Assembly (NCBI RefSeq): GCF_017874595.1
Contig: NZ_JAGILA010000001.1
Location: 806,001-870,000 of the forward strand
Length of the DNA stretch: 64,000 nt
From: Sinorhizobium kostiense
Lineage (GTDB): Bacteria; Pseudomonadota; Alphaproteobacteria; Rhizobiales; Rhizobiaceae
Direction: 5' to 3'
This document shows positions 9,106 to 16,922 of this stretch, piece by piece. The position numbers were made by a program, and so were the translations under genes. The notes beneath the pieces are model-generated. The model was not told where the DNA came from, searched no databases, and worked only from the letters and a program-made list of their open reading frames with translations. Numbering within the stretch: the first letter of the stretch is position 1; each line of letters starts with the position of its first letter.

Positions 9106-10677
9106 ATGTACCGGCCGAGCGAGCCCGATAGACAAGCATTGCGCCTCGAAACGCGCTTTGAGCGGCCGCGCTCGCGTGGAGGGTCGCTGCTCGACTTCCT
9201 GCCCGCAGCAGAGCCGGAAACGGATCCCGAGAAACCCTCGGCCGCATCGCCGGCTCCAGTCGCTCCCGTGGAACCCGGCCGATTGCGGCTCAGCGAGTAT
9301 TTCCCTGGCCTTTCATTGCTTGGCGATCTCGGCGTCGACGATATCGTTGCCTGGCTGCGTGACGGCCGGCGCTGGATCGTCATGGCGCTCGTCCTTTGCA
9401 TCGGCGGCGCACTCGGCTACGCGATGATGGCGACGCCGCGATATACGGTTTATACCGACATCGTCGTCGACCCCGCCAACCTGAACGTCGTCAGCGACGA
9501 CGTGTTCATGAGCAACCCCCAGCGCGACGCGCAATTGCTGGAGGTCGAAAGCAGGCTCAGAACGCTCACCTCGCGCAACGTGCTGAAGCGCGTCATCGAC
9601 AAGCTGCGGCTGACCGAGGACGCGGAATTCGTCAAACCGACGCCGCTCTCGGCGCTCTTCGCGCTGTTTTCCTCCGAGGACGCGAAGGCCGGGAAAGAGC
9701 TTGCAGCGATGCGGGCGCTCTCCGAAAGGGTTGAGGCTCGGCGCGAGGAACGCTCATTCGTCGTGGTCCTAAAGGTCTGGAGCGAGGAGCCGGCAAAAGC
9801 GGTCATGCTTGCGGACGCCATCGTCAGTGCCTTCGAGGCGGAGCTCTTCCAATCGGCTGCCGAAAGTGCCGGCCGGGTCGCGCAGAACCTGAACGGCCGG
9901 CTGGACGAACTGCGCCAGAGCGTGACCGAGGCCGAAAAGAAGGTGGAGGAGTTCAGGCGCGCTAATGGCCTGCTCTCGGCAAACGGCGAACTCGTCAGCA
10001 ATCAATTGTCGAGCGAACTCAATACGCAGGTGCTTCAAGCACAGCAACGGTTCATCCAGGCCGAGACGCGCTACAAGCAGATGAGCGCGGCGATTGCGCA
10101 AGGACAGACCGCCAGCGCCTCGATCTTCGAGTCGGCAGACATGACCAACCTTCGCCAGCAGTACAACGCCCTGCAGCAGCAGATCGGCTCGATGCAGCTC
10201 ACCTATGGCGAAAGGCACCCGCGCCTGGCGGCAGCCCGTTCGGAACGGACGACGCTGGAGGCGGCCATCAGAGGGGAGGCCCAACGCATAGCCGAACGCG
10301 CCAAGGGCGATTTCGATCGCGAGCGGTCGGCCCTCAATGCCCTGCGAGCGAAGGCGAGCGACGAGAAATCGAATGTCTTCACCGACAATGAAGCGCAGGT
10401 GCACCTTCGCGATCTTGAGCGAGAGGCGCGCACAAAGGCCGCGGTCTACGAGACGCATCTGGCGCGCGCCCAGCAGATCACCGAACGCCAGCAGATCGAT
10501 ACGAGCAATATCCGCGTCATCTCCAGCGCCATGCCGCCGGAATCCCGGAGTTGGCCGCCCCGAACGATCATCCTGTTGATCGCCGGCGCCGTCTTCGGCC
10601 TCGTCGGGGGCGTCTCGATGGCGCTTGCCCTTGGCCTGTGGAGATATGTCCGCGGCCATCAGCCTGCGGCCGGATAG
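9106..10677 (+). CDS. Exopolysaccharide chain-length/export protein (GumC/Wzc-type, no kinase domain)
   Basis: 523 residues. Polysaccharide co-polymerase that sets chain length and links polymerase to export. A Pro-rich cytoplasmic N-terminus (~1-85) precedes the first membrane helix (WIVMALVLCIGGALGYAMMA, ~90-109), the Wzz domain (TPRYTVYTDIVVDP, then VESRLRTLTSRNVLKRVI), a long periplasmic coiled coil with many Gln/Glu/Arg, and a second helix near the C-terminus (IILLIAGAVFGLVGGVSMAL). The protein stops shortly after it, so the Walker-type BY-kinase domain of Wzc/ExoP is absent. A 199-base gap before it may hold a separate promoter. Confidence 0.85.
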   Translation: MYRPSEPDRQALRLETRFERPRSRGGSLLDFLPAAEPETDPEKPSAASPAPVAPVEPGRLRLSEYFPGLSLLGDLGVDDIVAWLRDGRRWIVMALVLCIGGALGYAMMATPRYTVYTDIVVDPANLNVVSDDVFMSNPQRDAQLLEVESRLRTLTSRNVLKRVIDKLRLTEDAEFVKPTPLSALFALFSSEDAKAGKELAAMRALSERVEARREERSFVVVLKVWSEEPAKAVMLADAIVSAFEAELFQSAAESAGRVAQNLNGRLDELRQSVTEAEKKVEEFRRANGLLSANGELVSNQLSSELNTQVLQAQQRFIQAETRYKQMSAAIAQGQTASASIFESADMTNLRQQYNALQQQIGSMQLTYGERHPRLAAARSERTTLEAAIRGEAQRIAERAKGDFDRERSALNALRAKASDEKSNVFTDNEAQVHLRDLEREARTKAAVYETHLARAQQITERQQIDTSNIRVISSAMPPESRSWPPRTIILLIAGAVFGLVGGVSMALALGLWRYVRGHQPAAG

Positions 10678-10690
10678 GAGTGGCGGCCGG

Positions 10691-12016
10691 ATGGGCACGG
10701 GGTTTCAGGAGACGAGTGAGCCTAATTCGAGGCTGCGCGTCGGCACCTTCCTGTTCATGGCGCTCTTCCTGTTCCTGTGGGTGTCGATCGACCCCTTCGT
10801 TGATCTCACGGGCGAGGCGGTGCTGGACCCTTCCGCAGGGAATTCCAACCGGCTGAACCAGATCCTGGCGCTGCTGCTGACGGCGAGCATGCTCGGCTAT
10901 GGTCTCTTGCATCCGATGCGCGGCATCATTCTGCAGCCGCGCGTGCTGATGGCGCTGCTTTATTCATGGTTCTTCTTCGTCTCGGTGATCTCCGCCCATC
11001 CGACGCTCGGTATCAAGGGCATCATTCTTTCGACGATGATGACGCTCAATGCCAGCATCTACCTGCTGCTGCCGGCAACGGAGCGTCACTTTGCCAAGAT
11101 GCTCGGCATCGGCACGCTGATCATGCTTGGCTTTGCCTATTATGGGGTATTGTTCAAGCCGACGCTCGCCATCCACCAAGCGGCGGAATTGCGCGAGCCG
11201 ATGAATGCCGGCCTGTGGCGCGGCCACTTTCCCCACAAGAACAGCGCGGCGGCGGCGATGGTGCTCGCAGCCTTTTTCGGGCTCTTCGTCATGAACGGCT
11301 GGTCGCGTCTGGTGGGCCTTTCGATCGTGGTCCTCTCATTCCTTTTCCTCGTCAATACGGGGGGCAAGACGTCGACGGCCATGCTGCCGGCGATCCTGAT
11401 GCTCGCCTGGATCTTTGAAAAGTTCCGCTTTCTCCGGGTTCCGATCGTGATCGGCGGCGTCGGGCTCTTCAATCTGTTCGCCGTCGGCTCCGCTGTCATC
11501 AGACCGTTCGGAGAGTTCATCGCCGGGCTTGGCATCGATGCGACCTTCACCAATCGCTCCGACATCTGGCGTTTCGCCTTTTCCGCGCTGGCGGAGCGGC
11601 CGTTGACCGGTCATGGCTTCAAGGCATTCTGGCAGACCGAGGAACTCGTCTATAGCGGCGGCACGGTCGAGACTTGGGCGGTCGCAGCCGCCAATGGGCA
11701 CAATTCTTACCTGGACATTGCCCTGACGACCGGTTTTCCGGGTCTGCTCCTCACGCTGCTCTGGCTGATCGTCCTGCCGCTGCGCAACATCTCCCGCATC
11801 GGCCCTGATCGCGAACACGCGCATCTGACGCGGCTTTTCATCCGTATTTGGCTCTATACGATCTTCCACGCCGGCCTCGAGAGCCTCTTTTTCGAGGGCG
11901 GCAGTCTTCTCTGGTTCACCTTCATGTTTGCCCTCTACGGATTGCATCTGCAGTCGAACGCCGTGCTCAGCACCGCGCCCGCGCCCTCAAGAAGGAGGCA
12001 CATTGCCCATGCTTGA
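10691..12016 (+). CDS. O-antigen polymerase/ligase-like membrane protein (Wzy-type)
   Basis: 441 residues with about 10-12 hydrophobic segments. The O-antigen ligase/Wzy signature region is recognisable: GLWRGHFPHKNSAAAAM (~175), NTGGKTSTAMLPA and a large periplasmic loop with RSDIWRFAFSALAERPLTGHGFKAFW and NGHNSYLDIALTTGFPG. The H-K-N and G-H-N-S-Y-L-D motifs are typical of this superfamily. In this locus it most likely polymerises repeat units. ATG at 10691 follows an AGGAG by about 10 bases and lies 13 bases after the previous stop. Confidence 0.85.
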   Translation: MGTGFQETSEPNSRLRVGTFLFMALFLFLWVSIDPFVDLTGEAVLDPSAGNSNRLNQILALLLTASMLGYGLLHPMRGIILQPRVLMALLYSWFFFVSVISAHPTLGIKGIILSTMMTLNASIYLLLPATERHFAKMLGIGTLIMLGFAYYGVLFKPTLAIHQAAELREPMNAGLWRGHFPHKNSAAAAMVLAAFFGLFVMNGWSRLVGLSIVVLSFLFLVNTGGKTSTAMLPAILMLAWIFEKFRFLRVPIVIGGVGLFNLFAVGSAVIRPFGEFIAGLGIDATFTNRSDIWRFAFSALAERPLTGHGFKAFWQTEELVYSGGTVETWAVAAANGHNSYLDIALTTGFPGLLLTLLWLIVLPLRNISRIGPDREHAHLTRLFIRIWLYTIFHAGLESLFFEGGSLLWFTFMFALYGLHLQSNAVLSTAPAPSRRRHIAHA

Positions 12017-12764
12017 CTGGCAAGGACGGGTCGGCGCGCTCGTCGACAGGGTGGCAAATCGACTGATCTGGCAGTTGGCGAGCGGCCGGCGAGCGGTCGA
12101 GACGGACGTGCCAATCGTCTCCTTCACCTTCGACGACGTGCCGGACAGTGCGCTCACCGAGGGCGCGACCATCCTGGAGCGGCACGGTCTTAGCGGCACC
12201 TTCTATATTGCTGGCGGACTCGGCGGACGGGTCGAGCCCGAGCGGACCTTGATCACGCCCGAAGGATGCGGCGAGTTGCTGGCGCGCGGCCATGAAGTCG
12301 GCTGCCACACCTTCGCGCATCGCAGAGTACGCGACATGCGCCGCCTCGCTGAAGATCTCGACCGCAACGCGGAATATCTCAAGAGTGCCGGCGCTGCAAA
12401 GCGGGTTCGAAATTTCGCATTTCCCTACAACGCCGCATGGCCGCGTGCGCGCACAGAACTCGCCCGTCGCTACCGAACCTGCCGCGCGGCCGGCGAGGCG
12501 ATCAACCGTGGTTTGGTAGATCCGCTGATGCTCAAGGCCGTGGAGATCCGCCAGCCGGAGCGGCATGCACGGGATTTGACCCGCTGGGTCGATGACGTGG
12601 TCGACCGGCCCGGCTGGCTCATCTTCTTCACCCACGATATCGCCCCTCGGCCCACAGCCTATGGCTGCACGCCGGAGACCTTCGATCATCTCGTCCGCTA
12701 CGCGGTCGACAAGGGGTGCAGGGTGCTTCCAGTCGATCGAGCGCTGGACGAGATCAATTGGTAG
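12009..12764 (+). CDS. Polysaccharide deacetylase (NodB homology, CE4-like)
   Basis: 251 residues from ATG 12009. CE4 enzymes remove N- or O-acetyl groups from sugars with a metal held by Asp-His-His. Motif 1 is SFTFDDVPDSA, motif 2 is GHEVGCHTFAHR (metal His residues), a motif 3-like segment is FAFPYNAAWPRARTE, and IFFTHDIA is near the end. No signal peptide is evident, so it may act in the cytoplasm on a lipid-linked intermediate. A TTG at 12003 lies 4 bases after GGAGG and could be the true start (two residues longer). The start overlaps the end of the polymerase gene. Confidence 0.85.
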   Translation: MLDWQGRVGALVDRVANRLIWQLASGRRAVETDVPIVSFTFDDVPDSALTEGATILERHGLSGTFYIAGGLGGRVEPERTLITPEGCGELLARGHEVGCHTFAHRRVRDMRRLAEDLDRNAEYLKSAGAAKRVRNFAFPYNAAWPRARTELARRYRTCRAAGEAINRGLVDPLMLKAVEIRQPERHARDLTRWVDDVVDRPGWLIFFTHDIAPRPTAYGCTPETFDHLVRYAVDKGCRVLPVDRALDEINW

Positions 12765-12772
12765 GGAACACC

Positions 12773-14017
12773 GTGCCCGCGCTCGACAACACCGGAAAGC
12801 GCCTGCTGGCGATCAACAATTACTTCTATCGCCGCGGCGGCGCGGAGGCGGTCTTCTTCGACCATATGCACATGTTCGGCGAGATCGGTTGGGACGTCGT
12901 GCCCTTTGCCATGCAACACGACTTGAACGAGGCCTCGCCCTGGTCGGACTACTTCGTTTCCGAGATCGAGTATGGCCGGCAGGCGGGCACGATGCGCAAA
13001 ATGAGGCAGGCCGCCAGCGTCATCTACTCGCTCGAAGCACAACGCAACATCCGCCGGCTCGTTGAGCGGGTGCAGCCATCGATCGCGCATGCCCACAACG
13101 TCTACCACCATCTGTCGCCGGCAATCTTCTCGACCCTGAAGTCCTGGAGGATCCCGGTGGTCATGACGGTGCATGACCTCAAGCTCGCCTGCCCATCTTA
13201 CAAGATGCTGCGCGACGGCAGGGTCTGCGAGGACTGTCGCGGCGGCAGGATCTACAACGTCCTTCGCCATCGCTGCATCAAGGGCTCGCTGCCGCTCAGT
13301 GCCGTTGTCTTCGCGGAAACCATGCTGCACCGCCTGCTCGGGCTCTATCGCGATAAGGTGGACCGGCTGGTGGTGCCGAGCAGCTTCTACCTTGAGAAGC
13401 TCGCCGAATGGGGTTGGCCGCGGGAAAGGATGGTCCACATTCCGAACTTCGTGGACGTTTCTGTTTTCCGTGCCGATTGGCAAGAGGGCAACTATTTCGT
13501 CTTTGCCGGCCGGCTCGCTCCCGAAAAAGGACTTTCGACCCTGATCAGGGCAATCGCCCTTTCGGGAGAGCGGTTGATTATTGCCGGAACCGGCCCGGAA
13601 GAGGCGAGCCTCCGACAACTGACGGCCGAGCTTGGGGCGGACGTCATCTTCGCCGGTTACCTCTCGGGTGAGAAGCTGCATCGGCTGATCGGTCAGTCCC
13701 GCGCACTCGTGCTCCCGTCGGAGTGGTACGAGAATGCGCCGATCAGCGTTCTGGAGACCTATGCGCTCGGGCGGCCGGTCATCGGTGCAGCGATCGGTGG
13801 CATTCCGGAGATGGTGCGGGAAGGCGAGACCGGCGTCTTGGCGGCTTCGGCTGACGTGGAAGATCTTGCCCGGGCACTTAAGGAGATGGCGGCACTTTCG
13901 CCGGCGGGGCGCGCGCGGATGGGGGCGGAGGGCCGATCCTGGATTGGCCGCGAATACTCCGCTGCCGCCTACCGGGCGAGGACGCTGGAGCTTTATGAAG
14001 CGCTGGGTGTCGCCTGA
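12773..14017 (+). CDS. Glycosyltransferase family 4 (GT-B fold)
   Basis: 414 residues. Retaining GT-B glycosyltransferase using a nucleotide sugar. The N-terminal glycine-rich acceptor loop is YFYRRGGAEAVF. A Cys-rich insertion (CPSYKMLRDGRVCEDCRGG, then RHRC) is shared by a GT4 subgroup. The donor half carries FAGRLAPEKGL and the EX7E motif in ENAPISVLE. The GTG at 12773 is chosen because GGGA lies 5 bases upstream, just after the deacetylase stop. Upstream in-frame starts lie inside that gene. Sugar specificity cannot be told. Confidence 0.85.
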   Translation: MPALDNTGKRLLAINNYFYRRGGAEAVFFDHMHMFGEIGWDVVPFAMQHDLNEASPWSDYFVSEIEYGRQAGTMRKMRQAASVIYSLEAQRNIRRLVERVQPSIAHAHNVYHHLSPAIFSTLKSWRIPVVMTVHDLKLACPSYKMLRDGRVCEDCRGGRIYNVLRHRCIKGSLPLSAVVFAETMLHRLLGLYRDKVDRLVVPSSFYLEKLAEWGWPRERMVHIPNFVDVSVFRADWQEGNYFVFAGRLAPEKGLSTLIRAIALSGERLIIAGTGPEEASLRQLTAELGADVIFAGYLSGEKLHRLIGQSRALVLPSEWYENAPISVLETYALGRPVIGAAIGGIPEMVREGETGVLAASADVEDLARALKEMAALSPAGRARMGAEGRSWIGREYSAAAYRARTLELYEALGVA

Positions 14018-14173
14018 AACGCAACTCGCTCTTTAGGCGCCGAGTCTCACAGCCATCAGACGACACGTCCGATTTCCGGTCAGTTCGCTAAAAGTTTAGC
14101 GAGGTTTTTGCAGCGATCGTAAGTGTTCCGCACGTAAAGCATGCCCAGCGAATCTCCTCGGGGCGGAACAACC

Positions 14174-15415
14174 ATGAGCGGTAAGACTGCAGTCTCGCGC
14201 GATGACGACCTGCAACCGGCATCGGTTGTGCCGGATTCGATCGGCAAGGTGCTTCATACCGAAGACCTCGACACGTTCCCGTGCCGGCGCTCGGCTGCCG
14301 GGGCGCGGCGGCGGGTGACGATGCTCGGGTTGCGCGGCATTCCGAACGTCCAGGGCGGAGTCGAGAAGCATGTTGAGATGCTCGCCACTCGCCTCGTGGC
14401 AGAGGGCTGGAATGTCGACGTCATTGGGCGGCGACGCTATCTTGCGCAATCCTCACCCTATTCCTGGGGCGGCATTCGTGTCTTCCCCCTCTGGGCGCCG
14501 CGGATCATGGCGCTTGAAGCGATCGTGCACACCTTCGTCGGCGTGTGCTTCGCCGCTCTGCGGCGTCCGGACATCCTGCATATCCATGCGGTGGGTCCGG
14601 CCCTTCTCGTGCCGCTTGCGCGGCTGTTCGGTCTGAAGGTTGTCGTCACCCACCACGGCTATGACTACGATCGGCAGAAATGGGGCAGCTTCGCCAGGCG
14701 TATGCTGAAGCTCGGCGAACGCTTGGGCATGAAGCTCTCAAATCGAGCCATCGCGATCTCGAGGGACATCGTCGAGACGATGGGAGCGCTTTATCGCGTG
14801 CCGGTCGCCTTGATCCCGAATGGGGTTGCGGTAACGAGATGGCGCGGCGACAGCGGCATATTGCGGGAATTCGGGCTTGAGCGGCGGCGCTATGTTTTGG
14901 TTGCCGCGCGGCTCGTGCCGGAAAAGCGCCAGACCGATCTGATCCAGGCCTTCGCGCGACTCGAAGGGGTCGGGTTCAAGCTCGTGCTCGCGGGCGGTGC
15001 GGAGTTTGAAACGCCTTATGCGCAAGACGTGAGGGCAATGGCGAGCAAGGTGCCGGGTGTCGTTCTCACGGGCTTCCAGACCGGCGAGAGGCTCGCCGAC
15101 CTCTTTGCCAATGCCGCGCTCTTCGTGTTGCCGTCCAGCCATGAAGGTATGCCGATCGCACTGCTGGAGGCGATGGCCTACGGGCTTCCGGTGCTCGCGA
15201 GCGATATCGTCGCCAATCGCGAGCTCGGACTTCCGGCCCAGGACTATTTTCCCCTGGGCGATATTGATGCGCTTGCGGCGGCGATCGCCGGAAAGCTAAC
15301 AAGTCCGCTCAGCGAGGAGGAAATTCTCGCCCGTATGCTTCATGCCGAAGCGACTTATAGCTGGACGAGTGTCGCGCAAAAGACGCTTTCGGTTTATGGA
15401 GCACTGGTGCGATAG
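14174..15415 (+). CDS. Glycosyltransferase family 4 (GT-B fold)
   Basis: 413 residues. An N-terminal ~50-residue polar leader precedes the GT-B core (LGLRGIPNVQGGVEKHVEML). The donor domain has VAARLVPEKRQTDLI and an EX7E motif in EGMPIALLEAMAYG. Adds one sugar to the repeat unit, probably at the cytoplasmic membrane face. ATG 14174 is preferred to 14141 because a purine-rich GGGGCGGA precedes it, though the evidence is weak. A 156-base gap from the previous gene may hold a weak promoter. Confidence 0.82.
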   Translation: MSGKTAVSRDDDLQPASVVPDSIGKVLHTEDLDTFPCRRSAAGARRRVTMLGLRGIPNVQGGVEKHVEMLATRLVAEGWNVDVIGRRRYLAQSSPYSWGGIRVFPLWAPRIMALEAIVHTFVGVCFAALRRPDILHIHAVGPALLVPLARLFGLKVVVTHHGYDYDRQKWGSFARRMLKLGERLGMKLSNRAIAISRDIVETMGALYRVPVALIPNGVAVTRWRGDSGILREFGLERRRYVLVAARLVPEKRQTDLIQAFARLEGVGFKLVLAGGAEFETPYAQDVRAMASKVPGVVLTGFQTGERLADLFANAALFVLPSSHEGMPIALLEAMAYGLPVLASDIVANRELGLPAQDYFPLGDIDALAAAIAGKLTSPLSEEEILARMLHAEATYSWTSVAQKTLSVYGALVR

Positions 15416-15455
15416 CCTTCTCCGCACAGCGACAGTGAAGGGATGTAGTTGGGCG

Positions 15456-15818
15456 ATGAATTTTAGGCGTGCTGTTTCCATCCTCGCATGGCTCCTGTTC
15501 GGTTTCATCGCCTATTCGACTCTCTCTCCGATCGGGATGCGTCCGCAGATCGGCAACTGGGTACAGCTCGAGAGGTTCGGCGCCTACGGACTTCTGGGAT
15601 TCCTTTACGCAGTCGCCTATCCGAAGCGGCCATGGCTCGTACTGTCGCTGTTGTTGGCGGCCGCGATCGGGCTCGAACTGCTGCAGGCGCCATCGGCAGA
15701 CCGGCATGCCCGGCCCAGCGACGTGGCGGTCAAGATGGCGGGCACGGCATGCGGCATCGGCGCCGCATGGTTCTTCGCCCGATTCTCGCGGCGCTTTGCC
15801 ACGAAAGGGTGCGAATAA
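15456..15818 (+). CDS. VanZ-like membrane protein
   Basis: 120 residues with four hydrophobic helices: AVSILAWLLFGFIAYSTLSP, ERFGAYGLLGFLYAVAY, WLVLSLLLAAAIGLELLQ and VKMAGTACGIGAAWFFARF. VanZ-like proteins are small membrane proteins often found in polysaccharide loci; their function is unknown. The conserved features include the polar ERFGAYGLLG and ELLQ followed by an R..RPSDV. ATG 15456 is preferred to 15342 because it places the first helix at the N-terminus and avoids overlap with the preceding gene. Confidence 0.75.
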   Translation: MNFRRAVSILAWLLFGFIAYSTLSPIGMRPQIGNWVQLERFGAYGLLGFLYAVAYPKRPWLVLSLLLAAAIGLELLQAPSADRHARPSDVAVKMAGTACGIGAAWFFARFSRRFATKGCE

Positions 15819-15923
15819 ACCAAAACGCAAATTATCGCGGTTAGAACTGGTGCGCGCCCGGACGCCTCGGCGGCATCTGCATGCCTCGGCGCAAATGATT
15901 TCGGGTCGACCCTGGGGGCTTTC

Positions 15924-16922
15924 TTGACGATATCGATTATTATCAAGACCTTGAACGAAGAAAAGCGCATCGCCGCCACCATCGAGAGCGCGCTTACGGC
16001 GCTTGAAGGCAAGGACGGGGAGGTGATTGTCGCCGACAGCGGCTCGTCCGACCGCACGATCGAGATCGCCGCCCGCTATCGCGTCACCATCGCGCAGATC
16101 GCGCCGCCCGCACGACCAAGCTGCGGGATAGGCCCCCAGCTTGGCTTTCAATACTCCCGAGGCGATCATATCTGCCTTATCGACGGGGACATGCTGCTGG
16201 ATGCCGGGTTCCTCGACGACGCCGTCCGTTTCCTTGCCGAGAACCCGGCGGTCGGCGGGGTAACCGGCCACGTCGAGGAGATGCACGTCGCAAATCTGGA
16301 ATTCGCCAGACGGGTCAACCGGAACGCGCCGGAGAACCGCACGGGGGCGATCGATCGCATGAACGGCGGCGGCCTCTATCGGCGGCGCGCCATCGAGGAT
16401 GTCGGCTATCTCTCCGACCGCAACCTGCACGGCTACGAGGAATTCGACCTTGGCATCCGCTTGCGGAGCGCCGGTTGGCGGCTTCATCGCCTCGATCGCC
16501 GTTTCGTCCAGCACTTCGGCCACACGGCCAACTCCTACCGGCTGCTGGTTCGCCGGTGGAAGAGCAAATATCTTTATGGTATCGGCGAACTCCTGCGCGC
16601 CTCGCTCGGCAGACCCTATTTCCTCCAGCTTTTGAGGGAACTGCCGGAACTCAGGCTCTGGACTCTCGTCCTTCTCTGGTGGGTGTTCTGTCTTAGTCTT
16701 CTCCTGTTCCTGCCAGACAAGGTCCTGGCAATCGGAGCGGTCCTCGCCATGCTTTCCGGTGTGGTCCTGCTCGCATGCGTCAAGAAGCGTAGCCTCGCCA
16801 TGGGCCTTTATACGGTCGTCGCCTGGTTCTTCCATGCGGCCGCTCTTCCCGTCGGATTTCTCCGAAGCCGCCTGAAGCCGGATGCGCCGATCGAGAGCCG
16901 CATCTTGGGAAGGCCCGCATGA
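15924..16922 (+). CDS. Glycosyltransferase family 2 with C-terminal membrane helices
   Basis: 332 residues. GT-A fold: ISIIIKTLNEEKRI at the start, VIVADSGSSDRTIEIA, and the DxD-type metal motif in ICLIDGDMLLD, with later GYEEFDLGIRLRSAGW (ED-like catalytic region). Two or three hydrophobic helices follow (LVLLWWVFCLSLLLFLP onward), so it is anchored in the inner membrane. The start is a TTG at 15924, with a G-run 5 bases before it and no better start upstream. The ATGA at its end overlaps the hydrolase gene. Confidence 0.85.
   Translation: MTISIIIKTLNEEKRIAATIESALTALEGKDGEVIVADSGSSDRTIEIAARYRVTIAQIAPPARPSCGIGPQLGFQYSRGDHICLIDGDMLLDAGFLDDAVRFLAENPAVGGVTGHVEEMHVANLEFARRVNRNAPENRTGAIDRMNGGGLYRRRAIEDVGYLSDRNLHGYEEFDLGIRLRSAGWRLHRLDRRFVQHFGHTANSYRLLVRRWKSKYLYGIGELLRASLGRPYFLQLLRELPELRLWTLVLLWWVFCLSLLLFLPDKVLAIGAVLAMLSGVVLLACVKKRSLAMGLYTVVAWFFHAAALPVGFLRSRLKPDAPIESRILGRPA

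Noticed and set aside
15309-16835. Long open frame (508 codons) on the minus strand
   Set aside because: Antisense to the VanZ-like and GT2 genes; no recognisable motifs.
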